DNA of 7,096 bases from Actinomycetales bacterium (lineage in GTDB: Bacteria > Actinomycetota > Actinomycetes > Actinomycetales > Actinomycetaceae). Of the stretch, positions 1-6,810 are shown in pieces (the first letter of the stretch is position 1; each line of letters opens with the position of its first letter). The stretch lies in assembly GCA_022838965.1 (NCBI GenBank), contig JALHDK010000107.1, positions 1-7,096 on the forward strand. Reading direction: 5' to 3'. Both the position numbers and the translations under genes were made by a program. The notes beneath the pieces are model-generated. The model ran no database searches. It was given only the letters and a program-made list of their open reading frames with translations, and had not been told where the DNA came from.

Positions 1-137
1 GAGAGGACGTTCTTCAGCTTGGTGCGGACGAACGCCGGGCCCTTGCCCGGCTTGACGTGCTGGAACTCCACGACGGTCCAGAGCTGGCCGTCCAGGTTGA
101 GCACCATGCCGTTCTTGAGATCGTTCGTCGTCGCCAC
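1..137 (-). CDS. efp: Elongation factor P, N-terminal part (cut by window edge)
   Basis: EF-P binds the ribosome between the P and E sites and relieves stalling at consecutive prolines. Only the first 45 codons are in the window; the gene runs off the left edge. The start is a GTG at 135-137, giving a protein that begins [10 protein letters not shown], with GAAGGA (145-150) seven bases upstream. The KOW-like N-terminal domain is clear: a VLNLDGQLW strand pair, then the loop KPGKGPAF with the tip lysine at residue 32, equivalent to Lys34 of E. coli EF-P. The loop has the palindromic PGKGP form that is known in actinobacteria, where the lysine works without modification; that it is unmodified here is inference. 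It lies 40 bases downstream of the aroK-like gene. That gap has no clear -10/-35 pair or terminator hairpin, so efp is probably read from the upstream operon. In related genomes aroB often sits between aroK and efp; it is absent here. Confidence 0.95.
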   Translation of the reverse strand, partial: MATTNDLKNGMVLNLDGQLWTVVEFQHVKPGKGPAFVRTKLKNVL

Positions 138-144
138 CGATGCG

Positions 145-150
145 TCCTTC
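145..150 (-). promoter_or_regulatory. Ribosome binding site of efp
   Basis: GAAGGA on the minus strand, seven bases before the GTG at 135-137. It decides the efp start, since no other in-frame start with a matching site lies nearby. Confidence 0.75.
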
Positions 151-177
151 GGTCAGGGGAATTGTGCGGAGGCAAGC

Positions 178-666
178 TTACCGCACGGGCGGAAGGGCGC
201 CGACGATCGCAGCCACCAGCTCCGGGACATCCCGGTCCCCCACTTCCACCACGAGATCGGCGGCAGCGCGGTAGGTGGGCTGGCGCTCGCGGAGCATCCT
301 GGTCCAGAGCTGTCGCGGATTGACGACGGCGGCGGGCTGCGGGCGGTTCATTCCGGACCGCGCGAACGTGAGGGAAGCGTCGGCGTCGAGGAACACCACC
401 ACCGCCCTGGCGAGGAGGGTTGCCGTGCGGGGATCCGCGAAGGCCCCCGAACCGACGGCGACCACGCCGGAGTCGAGGTCCGCGAGGACATCGGCCTGCC
501 GGGCGGCGAGCACGGCCGCGCCCTCGGAGAGGACCATCTCCCCGACGTCGCCCCACCGCGCCGCGACCGCCTCCTCGAGGTCCGTGAACGTCAGACCGAG
601 GCGGGCGGCGAGGGCAGCACCCACGGTGGACTTGCCCGACCCCGGAGGGCCGATGAGGGCGATCAC
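178..666 (-). CDS. aroK: Shikimate kinase family protein with altered substrate site
   Basis: The protein has 162 residues, close to the usual 165-175 for AroK, which phosphorylates shikimate with ATP in the cytoplasm. The nucleotide half is intact: beta strand MIALI, Walker A GPPGSGKS (6-13), a VVVFLDAD strand (89-96), a lid arginine in NRPQP (R108) and the C-terminal arginine in ERQPTY (R128). The substrate half is not. The usual DTD motif reads D29-L-E31, the usual FRxxE reads L53-A-A-R-Q57 so the shikimate-binding arginine aligns with Ala54, and the Gly-Gly-Gly loop reads G72-S-G74. The position suggests AroK: its GTG start (664-666) shares GTGA with the aroC stop, and efp follows. There is no clear ribosome binding site, so translation probably depends on aroC. 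It may be a weak or divergent AroK, or a kinase that has changed substrate. Family membership is firm; the enzymatic role is uncertain. Confidence 0.8.
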   Translation of the reverse strand: MIALIGPPGSGKSTVGAALAARLGLTFTDLEEAVAARWGDVGEMVLSEGAAVLAARQADVLADLDSGVVAVGSGAFADPRTATLLARAVVVFLDADASLTFARSGMNRPQPAAVVNPRQLWTRMLRERQPTYRAAADLVVEVGDRDVPELVAAIVGALPPVR

Positions 667-1853
667 GGGTGGCCCACGACGGGGTACGCGGCCTCGGCGG
701 TGGCCGCGAGGTAGGCGTGCAGGTTCCGTCTCACCTCCGCGAGACCATCACCGCCGGTCTTCTTGAGCAGCTCCTCGGCGAGGACGATGGCCACCATGGC
801 CTGCGCGACGACGGCCGCCGGGGCGGCGGCGCAGACGTCGGAGCGCTGGTTGATGGCGGTGGCCTCCGCGCCCGTGGCCATGTCGATGGTCCGCAGCGCC
901 CGGGGAATCGAGGAGATGGGCTTCAGCGCGGCGCGGGCGACGATGGGCGAGCCGTTCGACATGCCACCCTCGATCCCGCCCGCCCGGTTGGTGAGGCGGC
1001 CTTCCAGGGTCATCTCGTCGTGCGCCTGGGAGCCGCGACGCCGTGCGGTCGCGAAGCCGTCCCCGATCTCCACGCCCTTGATCGCCTGGATGCTCATGAG
1101 GGCGCCGGCGATGCGTGCGTCCAGCCGCTCGGGGCCACTGACGTAGGAGCCCAGTCCCACGGGAACGCCGTAGGCGATCACCTCGACCACGCCGCCGAGG
1201 GTGTCGGCGTCCTTGTGGGCGGCGTCGATCTCGGCCGCCATGGCAGCATCGGTCGCAGGGTCGAGGCAGCGGACCCGCGCGGCGTCCAGCCGCGGAGTGT
1301 CGTCCGGACCGGGACGCGGGGCGTCGTCGGGCAGGCGGACGCCGCCGACGCCGACGACGTGGGACACGAGCCGCACTCCGGCGGCCTGGTGCAGGATGGC
1401 CTCGGCGATGGTGCCCACCACGACCCGCGCGGCGGTCTCGCGCGCACTGGCCCGCTCGAGGACCGGGCGGATCTCCGGGTGCCCGAACTTGATCATGCCG
1501 GCGAGGTCGGCGTGCCCGGGCCGGGGGCGGGTGAGCGCGGCGGCACGGCCGGAGTCCGCCAGCGGCGTCTCGACGGGATCAGCCGCCATCACCTCCTGCC
1601 ACTTCGGCCACTCGCTGTTGCCGATCATCACCGCGACGGGAGAGCCGAGGGTACGCCCGTGCCGGACCCCGGCAAGGATCGTGAGCTCGTCCTCCTCGAA
1701 CTTCATCCGGGCTCCGCGACCGTGCCCACGCCGGCGGCGGGCGAGGGCCGCCCGGAAGTCGTCCGAGGTGATCTCGACGCCCGCGGGCACCCCCTGGGCG
1801 ACGGCGACAAGTGCGGGGCCGTGGGATTCGCCGGCTGTGAGCCACGTGAACAT
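663..1853 (-). CDS. aroC: Chorismate synthase
   Basis: This FMN-dependent enzyme makes chorismate from EPSP, the last step of the shikimate pathway. The 396-residue length is typical for actinobacteria. Visible signatures are GESHG (8-12, with the catalytic His11), the GRGARMKFE region (45-53), TRPRPGHAD (108-116, with the second conserved His114), [11 protein letters not shown] (133-143), TLGGVVE (218-224), GDGF (264-267) and RSDVC (337-341, with the conserved Asp339). Two departures from related actinobacterial enzymes stand out: RRRRGHGRG where RRRLGYGRG is usual, and [17 protein letters not shown] where a Glu is normally found at the Gln351 position. The ATG at 1851-1853 has AGGA seven bases upstream and begins [12 protein letters not shown], as the family does. 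The reading frame stays open upstream to about 2339, but that part lies over the prepilin peptidase and is not family sequence. The stop overlaps the aroK start by 4 bases. Probably active, since all catalytic residues are present. Confidence 0.97.
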   Translation of the reverse strand: MFTWLTAGESHGPALVAVAQGVPAGVEITSDDFRAALARRRRGHGRGARMKFEEDELTILAGVRHGRTLGSPVAVMIGNSEWPKWQEVMAADPVETPLADSGRAAALTRPRPGHADLAGMIKFGHPEIRPVLERASARETAARVVVGTIAEAILHQAAGVRLVSHVVGVGGVRLPDDAPRPGPDDTPRLDAARVRCLDPATDAAMAAEIDAAHKDADTLGGVVEVIAYGVPVGLGSYVSGPERLDARIAGALMSIQAIKGVEIGDGFATARRRGSQAHDEMTLEGRLTNRAGGIEGGMSNGSPIVARAALKPISSIPRALRTIDMATGAEATAINQRSDVCAAAPAAVVAQAMVAIVLAEELLKKTGGDGLAEVRRNLHAYLAATAEAAYPVVGHP

Positions 1854-1860
1854 GGCACGA

Positions 1861-1864
1861 TCCT
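1861..1864 (-). promoter_or_regulatory. Ribosome binding site of aroC
   Basis: AGGA on the minus strand, seven bases before the aroC ATG, inside the 29-base gap after the prepilin peptidase stop. It argues for the ATG at 1851-1853 against the longer open frame. I see no promoter in this gap. Confidence 0.6.
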
Positions 1865-1882
1865 GCCACGCCGGCGCGGGGC

Positions 1883-2419
1883 TCAGGAAACCGGCCACCA
1901 GGTCGCGGCCGCCGCTCCGGCCGCCAGCATCGGCCCGAACGGGATGCGGGTCCGCCCCGTCGCGCCGCGGGCGATGGCGACCAGCGCCACAAGCCCTCCC
2001 GCGATGGACGCCACGACCGCCAGCACCGCGGGCACGCCCGGCCCCAGCCAGCCGGCCCACAGGCCCAGGAGCGCACCGAGCTTCACGTCGCCCGAACCGA
2101 GTCCCCCGCGGGACAGGAGGGCCACCGCCGCAAGCAGGGCCCCCAGGGCGAGGGCAGCGAGGAGCGCGCGGAGGAGGACGGCTGGTTCGCCCGTCACCGT
2201 CGCCCCGACAACCATGAAGGGCACCGTGCCCAGCAGCGCCGCAGCAAGGATGCGGTCGGGCAGACGGTGAGTGGCGGCGTCCACCACGCTCAGCCAGCCG
2301 CTGGCCGCCCCGACCACCACACCGGCTGCCGCCTGCCACGGCCCCGGGGCGCCGAGGGCGAACACGAGGGCGCCGAGAGCAGCGGTGGCGCCAGCCGTCA
2401 GCTGTTGGCGGCGCGCCAC
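1883..2419 (-). CDS. Prepilin peptidase, A24 family, single domain
   Basis: A membrane aspartyl protease that cleaves the leader of type IV, Flp/Tad or competence pilins on the cytoplasmic side of the membrane. The 178-residue protein is almost wholly hydrophobic, with about six membrane segments. The two catalytic aspartates are visible: D47 in [10 protein letters not shown] and D111 in the GxGD-type motif GLGSGDVKL. The C-terminal [12 protein letters not shown] is also typical. It lacks the N-terminal cysteine-containing methyltransferase domain of full PilD, so it should cleave but not methylate. The GTG start at 2417-2419 lies inside mltG, overlapping it by 22 bases, and has AGGAG (2428-2432) eight bases upstream. 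No pilin or pilus assembly gene is in the window, so its substrates must be encoded elsewhere. Such a peptidase is found at this place in other actinobacteria, often after aroE, which is missing here. Confidence 0.92.
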   Translation of the reverse strand: MARRQQLTAGATAALGALVFALGAPGPWQAAAGVVVGAASGWLSVVDAATHRLPDRILAAALLGTVPFMVVGATVTGEPAVLLRALLAALALGALLAAVALLSRGGLGSGDVKLGALLGLWAGWLGPGVPAVLAVVASIAGGLVALVAIARGATGRTRIPFGPMLAAGAAAATWWPVS

Positions 2420-3519
2420 GCCCGGAACTCCTGCACGTTGCGCAGGTGCTCCTCGAGGGTGGAGGCGAACTTCGTCTCCCCCGTGTCGAGGTTCACGGTG
2501 ACGAAGTAGAGCCAGTCACCCTCCGGGGGATTCAGCACGGCGTCGATCGCCGCCCGGCCCGGTGAGCCGATGGGGGTCGGCGGGAGTCCCGGATGGATGT
2601 AGGTGTTCCACGGGTGGTCGGTGTCGAGCTGGGCCTGCGTCGGCACGCCACCGGTCTGGCCGAGGCCGTAGAGGACCGTGGAGTCCATCTGCAGGCGTCC
2701 GCCGACATCCGCTGACGTGTTGGTGAGCCGGTTCTCGATGACCCGCGCCACCTGTCCGAAGTAGGTCGGAGTCGCTTCGCGCTCCACGATGGACGCCTTG
2801 ATGAGGACCTCCTGCCACCGGTCCTGCGGGACGCCGGCAGCCTGCAGGTTCTTGACGGTCTGCGCGACCATGGTGCGGAGGATGTCCGTGGGCGTGGCGG
2901 AGGGCGCGAAGGGGTAGGTGGCGGGTGCGAACCACCCCTCCGGCTGGCCGCCGGCCTCGTCCGGAAGCCCGATGGCCGCGGGATCGGACGCGGCCGCGAT
3001 GACCTCCTCGAGGGGCACGTCCCGCACGCTGGCGATGCGTTCATACACCTGCTGAGCTGTGAAGCCCTCGGGCACGGTGATGGTGACCTCCGCGCGATTG
3101 GCCGGATCGAGCAGGGCGGCCACGGCGTCGGAGGCCTTCATCTCCAGCATGAGCACGTAGGCGCCCGCCTGGATGGACGAGGCGTTCGGATTCTGGTTGA
3201 AGGCGGCGGAGAACGCGGCGGCGGTGCGCACCACGCCTGCCTCCTCCAGGATCCGCCCGATGTCCCCGCCCGTTGAACCGGACGGGATCTCCACCACGAC
3301 CTCCCCGCTGCCGGGCCCCGCGAAGTCCTCGGGAGGCGGCTCGGACTGGATCCCGGCGATCTGGGGCCAGGCGAGGGCCAGCGCGGCACCGACGATCGCC
3401 AGTCCGAGGACGAGCGCGAGGATCCCGCGCCGGCGCCGGGCCTGCCGCTGGCGGCGATGGTCACGGGCACGCCGCATCTCGTGGCGGCTCTCGCCGTCCT
3501 GGTCGAAGAGTTCGGTCAT
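2398..3519 (-). CDS. mltG: Endolytic murein transglycosylase MltG
   Basis: MltG cuts nascent peptidoglycan strands near the outer face of the membrane and is thought to end glycan chain elongation. The 373-residue protein has a short, strongly basic cytoplasmic tail (about 1-32, rich in Arg), one membrane helix (about 33-52), an acidic proline-rich linker (about 58-66), a LysM-like region (about 73-130), then the YceG catalytic domain. Key motifs are ASIVERE (242-248) with the catalytic Glu246, [12 protein letters not shown] (276-287), [17 protein letters not shown] (305-321) and [14 protein letters not shown] near the end. All catalytic-domain landmarks are present. The ATG at 3517-3519 abuts the ruvX stop (TGAATG), with GGAGGA (3527-3532) seven bases upstream. 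The tail is short compared with actinobacterial homologues that carry long cytoplasmic extensions. In many relatives aroE follows mltG; here the prepilin peptidase does. Confidence 0.96.
   Translation of the reverse strand: MTELFDQDGESRHEMRRARDHRRQRQARRRRGILALVLGLAIVGAALALAWPQIAGIQSEPPPEDFAGPGSGEVVVEIPSGSTGGDIGRILEEAGVVRTAAAFSAAFNQNPNASSIQAGAYVLMLEMKASDAVAALLDPANRAEVTITVPEGFTAQQVYERIASVRDVPLEEVIAAASDPAAIGLPDEAGGQPEGWFAPATYPFAPSATPTDILRTMVAQTVKNLQAAGVPQDRWQEVLIKASIVEREATPTYFGQVARVIENRLTNTSADVGGRLQMDSTVLYGLGQTGGVPTQAQLDTDHPWNTYIHPGLPPTPIGSPGRAAIDAVLNPPEGDWLYFVTVNLDTGETKFASTLEEHLRNVQEFRAWRAANS
2428..2432 (-). promoter_or_regulatory. Ribosome binding site of prepilin peptidase, inside mltG
   Basis: AGGAG on the minus strand, eight bases before the GTG at 2417-2419. 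It lies within the last codons of mltG, so the two genes share bases for coding and initiation. It fixes the start of the peptidase. Confidence 0.75.
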
Positions 3520-3993
3520 TCAGGCGTCCTCCAGTGTCAGCGGCTCACCCGCCGGGTGCCCGGTGCTGCGCTCGATGGCGAGCGCATGCTCAAGGATCAG
3601 TGTGGCAGCCACCTGGTCCACCACGCTGCGGTGCGTGCGGCTGTCGCGACCGGCCGCGTGCAGCGTCCGGTGCGCGGTGACGGTGGTCAGCCGTTCGTCG
3701 ACGAGTCTCACCGGCGTCCCGGGGATGGCCCGGGCGATGGCCGCCGCGTAGGCGCGTGCGGCGGCCGCCGCCGCTCCCTCCCGGCCTGACAACCCGAGCG
3801 GGAGCCCGACGACGATCTCGATCGCCGCGTACTCGGCCACGATGCGCCCGAGTTCCTCCAGCTCGGCGCCGTCGGGCGCGCGCCGTAACGTGCAGACGGG
3901 CACGGTGAGGGCTCCGGCAGGGTCCGATCGGGCGACGCCGACCCGGGCGGCGCCGACATCGACGCCGATACGGGTGCCGGGCCGCATGGTCAC
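3520..3993 (-). CDS. ruvX: RuvX/YqgF family RNase H-fold nuclease
   Basis: YqgF-family proteins are cytoplasmic RNase H-fold nucleases. Family members have been tied to 16S rRNA maturation (E. coli) and to Holliday junction resolution (M. tuberculosis RuvX); the sequence cannot say which applies here. The 157-residue protein shows GVDVGAARVGVA (10-21) with the first acidic residue Asp12, IVVGLPLGLSG (60-70), VDERLTT (98-104) with Glu100, and VVDQVAA (124-130) with Asp126. The full acidic set is therefore present. The GTG at 3991-3993 shares GTGA with the alaS stop; an ATG two codons later (3985-3987) is an alternative start. Neither has a clear ribosome binding site, which suggests reinitiation after alaS. 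The alaS-ruvX-mltG order is conserved widely in actinobacteria. Confidence 0.95.
   Translation of the reverse strand: MTMRPGTRIGVDVGAARVGVARSDPAGALTVPVCTLRRAPDGAELEELGRIVAEYAAIEIVVGLPLGLSGREGAAAAAARAYAAAIARAIPGTPVRLVDERLTTVTAHRTLHAAGRDSRTHRSVVDQVAATLILEHALAIERSTGHPAGEPLTLEDA
3527..3532 (-). promoter_or_regulatory. Ribosome binding site of mltG, inside ruvX
   Basis: GGAGGA on the minus strand, seven bases before the mltG ATG and within the last ruvX codons. With the abutting TGAATG, it points to coupled translation. Confidence 0.75.
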
Positions 3994-6653
3994 GGGCGGA
4001 TCATGTGGGAGCGCAGTGTCCCGAGTGCCATGGGGATGGCCTCGGGGCGCGTGCCGCCGCCCTGGGCGACGTCGTCGCGGCCGCCACCGCCACCCCCGAG
4101 GATCGTCGCCGCCTCCCGGACCAGGGCACCGGCGCGCAGACCGCGCGACCGGGCCTCGGGCGACAGGGCGACCACGACGAGCGGTCGACCGTTCGCGACG
4201 CCGAAGAGGGCGACGGCGGCCCCCGAACCCACGCGGGAGCGGACGTCCAGGGCGAGGGTGCGCAGGTCGTCGGCACTCGGCACGTCACCGGCGTCGTGGG
4301 TCACCACCCGCAGGTCTCCGGCGGGGATCGCTCCCGCGGCGACCTGCGGCGCCGACCCCAGGACCTGGGCCGTCCGGAACTGGGCCAGTTCCTTCTCCGC
4401 CTGCTTGAGGCGCGCCATGATCTGCGAGATGCGTTCGGGCAGCTCCTCCGGCCGCGCGCCGACAAGCTGCGACACCTGGGAGACGAGAGCGCTCTCCTTC
4501 GCCTGGTGGGCGTAGGCCCCCGCCCCCACCAGCGCCTCGATGCGGCGCACCCCGGAACCGATGGACGACTCGCCGAGCACGTTCACCCGCCCGATGTGTC
4601 CGGTCAGCGGGACGTGGGTTCCGGCGCAGAGTTCGCGTGACCAGCCCTCCCCGATCGTCACCACGCGCACGCGCTTGCCGTACTTCTCGCCGAACAGCGC
4701 CATCGCCCCCAGCCGCCTCGCCTCCTCGAGGTCCATGATCGAGTCGGAGATCGGGAGATTCTCCTGGAGCAGCGCGTTGACGCGGCCCTCGATCTCGGCC
4801 ATGGCGGCCGCCGGGACCGCACTGCCGTGCTGGAAGTCGAACCGCAGCCGGGACGGGGCGTTCTCGGACCCGGCCTGCGTGGCCTGCTCTCCGAGTGTCT
4901 CGTGAAGGGCCTTGTGCACCATGTGGGTGGCAGTGTGGGCCTGGGAGATCTGGCGCCGGCGGACGACGTCGATGGTGGCGATGCCGCTCTCGTCGAGGGT
5001 GAGCCGCCCCTCGGTGAGGGTGCCGCGGTGGACGGGCACCCCCTTCACCGGAGCCTGGGTGTCGATGACGTCGACGATGGCGCCGCCGCTGAAGCGGAGG
5101 GTCCCCCGGTCGGACTGCTGGCCACCCATCTCGGCGTAGAACGGCGTCCGGTCGAGGATCACCTCGACCTCGGCCGGGGCAGCCACACTCGGCACCGGCT
5201 TCCCGTCGACGAGGATGCCGACGACGCGCACCTCCGCGGTGGTGTCCGTGTAACCGACGAACTCGACGTTGCCCCCGAGCCGGGCTCGCAGTTCATTGAA
5301 GACCGTGGTGTCGACGTGGCCCGCCTTCTTGGCGAGGGCGTCCGCACGGGCCCGTTCCTTCTGTTCCGCCATCAGCGCCCGGAACCCGGCGGCGTCGACC
5401 TCCACGCCCTGTTCCGCGGCGATCTCGAGGGTCAGGTCGATCGGGAATCCGTACGTGTCGTGCAGGGTGAACGCGTCGGCGCCCGACACGGCCCGTCCCG
5501 CCTCCCGCGCCTGCCTGATCGCCGTGTCGAGAATGGTGGTTCCCGCCGCCAGGGTGCGACGGAAAACCTCCTCCTCGCCGTAGGCGACCTCCGCGATCCG
5601 GGCGAAGTCCTCCTCCAGTTCGGGATAGGACAGCTTCATCGCATCCCGGGACACCGGCAGCAGTTCGGGCATCACGGGGTGGGTGACGCCGAGGAGCCGC
5701 ATCGAGCGGACCGCGCGACGGATGAGGCGCCGCAGGACGTAGCCGCGCCCGTCGTTGCCCGGGCGGACGCCGTCGGCAATCAGCATGAGGGCCGAGCGGA
5801 CGTGGTCCGCCACGATCCGCAACCGGACGTCGCTGGCCTCGTCCGCGCCATAGGAGGTGCCGGCGAGTTGCGCTGCCCGCTCGATGACGGGGTAGACCTC
5901 GTCGATCTCGTACATGCTCCCCTTGCCCTGGAGCAGGTAGGCGAGCCGTTCGAGTCCGAGGCCGGTGTCGATCGACTTGTGTTCCAGCTCCCCGAGCAGC
6001 GGGTAGTCCTTGCCGGTGCCCTCGCCCCGCAGGTACTGGTCGAACACGAGGTTCCAGATCTCGAGATAGCGGTCACCGCGGGTGTCCGCCAGCGGACCCC
6101 CCTCCGGACCGAATTCCGGGCCGCGGTCGTAGTGGATCTCGCAGCACGGCCCGGCGGGTCCGGGCTGGCCGGTGTCCCAGAAGATCTCCTCGCGGGGCAG
6201 CGTCTGGATCCGGGACTCGTCGATGCCGAGCGACGTCAGGATGCCGGCCGACTCGTCGTCGTGCTCCCAGATGGTGAACCACAGGCGATCCTTCTCGAGC
6301 CCGTACCCGCCCTCGTCGCGCGATGAGGTGAGCAGGTCGATGCCGTAGGTGATCGCCCCTTCCTTGAAGTAGTCGCCGAAGGAGAAGTTGCCGCACATCT
6401 GGAAGAAGGTGCCGTGCCGCGTGGTGTGGCCGACCTCGTCGATGTCGTTGGTCCGGATGCACTTCTGCACCGATGCCACCCGCGGCCACGGCGCCTTCTG
6501 CGTTCCCACAAAGTAGGGGATGAAGGGCACCATGCCGGCGATGGTGAAGAGGATCGAGGGATCCGGGGATACCAGGGACACGGAGGGCGCGATATGGTGG
6601 CCGTGGCGCTCGAAGTAGTCGAGCCAGCGCTGCCGGATCTCACTGGTGCGCAT
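3990..6653 (-). CDS. alaS: Alanyl-tRNA synthetase
   Basis: A class II synthetase that charges tRNA-Ala and clears mischarged Ser/Gly in its editing site. The protein has 887 residues, normal for the family. In order: aminoacylation core with the motif 2 region HGTFFQMCGNFSFGDYFK (80-97) and motif 3 GLGLERLAYLL (231-241); a tRNA-recognition helical region (to about 460); the editing domain with its metal-binding HTATH (573-577) and CAGTH (676-680); a coiled-coil linker (about 715-765); and the C-Ala DHHA1 domain with a glycine-rich stretch (853-858) and DVAQGGG (861-867). All expected catalytic and zinc residues are present. The ATG at 6651-6653 (MRTSEIRQRW) has GGGGAG seven bases upstream. 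The open frame continues to 6710, but the extra residues do not look like AlaRS and lie over a small ORF. The first 14 bases overlap that ORF, and the stop overlaps ruvX. Confidence 0.98.
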   Translation of the reverse strand: MRTSEIRQRWLDYFERHGHHIAPSVSLVSPDPSILFTIAGMVPFIPYFVGTQKAPWPRVASVQKCIRTNDIDEVGHTTRHGTFFQMCGNFSFGDYFKEGAITYGIDLLTSSRDEGGYGLEKDRLWFTIWEHDDESAGILTSLGIDESRIQTLPREEIFWDTGQPGPAGPCCEIHYDRGPEFGPEGGPLADTRGDRYLEIWNLVFDQYLRGEGTGKDYPLLGELEHKSIDTGLGLERLAYLLQGKGSMYEIDEVYPVIERAAQLAGTSYGADEASDVRLRIVADHVRSALMLIADGVRPGNDGRGYVLRRLIRRAVRSMRLLGVTHPVMPELLPVSRDAMKLSYPELEEDFARIAEVAYGEEEVFRRTLAAGTTILDTAIRQAREAGRAVSGADAFTLHDTYGFPIDLTLEIAAEQGVEVDAAGFRALMAEQKERARADALAKKAGHVDTTVFNELRARLGGNVEFVGYTDTTAEVRVVGILVDGKPVPSVAAPAEVEVILDRTPFYAEMGGQQSDRGTLRFSGGAIVDVIDTQAPVKGVPVHRGTLTEGRLTLDESGIATIDVVRRRQISQAHTATHMVHKALHETLGEQATQAGSENAPSRLRFDFQHGSAVPAAAMAEIEGRVNALLQENLPISDSIMDLEEARRLGAMALFGEKYGKRVRVVTIGEGWSRELCAGTHVPLTGHIGRVNVLGESSIGSGVRRIEALVGAGAYAHQAKESALVSQVSQLVGARPEELPERISQIMARLKQAEKELAQFRTAQVLGSAPQVAAGAIPAGDLRVVTHDAGDVPSADDLRTLALDVRSRVGSGAAVALFGVANGRPLVVVALSPEARSRGLRAGALVREAATILGGGGGGRDDVAQGGGTRPEAIPMALGTLRSHMIRP

Positions 6654-6810
6654 CGGCGTGCTCCCCACCCCGTGGCGCGCGGTGGGCGTGCGCCCGGGCC
6701 ACGGCCTCATCCGGGGGTGCCAGCTCCCCCAGCAGGAACTCCTCGTGCTCCCGCATAACGGCCCGGAACTCCGCGACGAGGTCGCGCAGGGCCTGCACCG
6801 GAGACCTCAC
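6640..6810 (-). CDS. Uncharacterised 56-residue miniprotein between DUF948 gene and alaS
   Basis: I do not recognise this protein with confidence. The GTG at 6808-6810 shares GTGA with the DUF948 stop, and the TGA at 6640-6642 lies 14 bases inside alaS. Nine bases of tandem ribosome binding site (GGAGGGAGG, 6816-6824) end five bases before the start, which is strong evidence for translation. The protein begins MRSPVQALRDLVAEF, continues as a charged amphipathic helix with RAVMREHEEFLLGEL (about 16-30), then becomes Ala/His/Arg/Pro-rich with no clear fold. It has no membrane segment or signal peptide. In many actinobacteria this slot, between a DUF948 protein and alaS, holds a DUF6167 protein of about 120 residues with an N-terminal membrane segment. 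The helix here loosely resembles the R-x-x-M-x-x-x-E-x-x-L pattern I recall from that family, so a shortened DUF6167 relative is possible. That link is inference. Without this gene there would be a 153-base gap. Confidence 0.65.
   Translation of the reverse strand: MRSPVQALRDLVAEFRAVMREHEEFLLGELAPPDEAVARAHAHRAPRGGEHADAHQ
6661..6666 (-). promoter_or_regulatory. Ribosome binding site of alaS
   Basis: GGGGAG on the minus strand, seven bases before the ATG at 6651-6653, within the miniprotein gene. It supports the 887-residue alaS over the 906-residue open frame. Confidence 0.7.

Noticed and set aside
138..177. Possible promoter or terminator between the aroK-like gene and efp
   Set aside because: A TTGCCT and a CACAAT hexamer are present, but not at workable spacing, and there is no stem with a T-run.
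669..2270. Long plus-strand open frame (533 codons) opposite aroC and the prepilin peptidase
   Set aside because: Its product is low-complexity Gly/Arg/His/Asp-rich with no family resemblance. Such frames arise as mirror images of real genes in GC-rich DNA.
1854..2339. N-terminal extension of aroC in the same open frame
   Set aside because: It covers the prepilin peptidase in a different frame, is low-complexity, and chorismate synthases begin at the [16 protein letters not shown] start.
3735..3780. GCC/GCG-rich stretch as a possible repeat element
   Set aside because: It encodes an alanine-rich helix of RuvX and shows no repeated unit beyond codon use.
4077..4102. Simple repeat of CCGCCACC type in the plus strand
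   Set aside because: It encodes the glycine-rich loop of the alaS C-terminal domain, which is normal for the family.
4827..6326. Plus-strand open frame (499 codons) opposite alaS
   Set aside because: It lies wholly antisense to a clear alaS and has no recognisable domain. The codon pattern of alaS explains it.
6654..6710. Longer alaS N-terminus starting at 6710
   Set aside because: The extra 19 residues are Pro/Arg-rich and unlike AlaRS. A good ribosome binding site sits before the ATG at 6653, and the stretch is better explained by the miniprotein in another frame.
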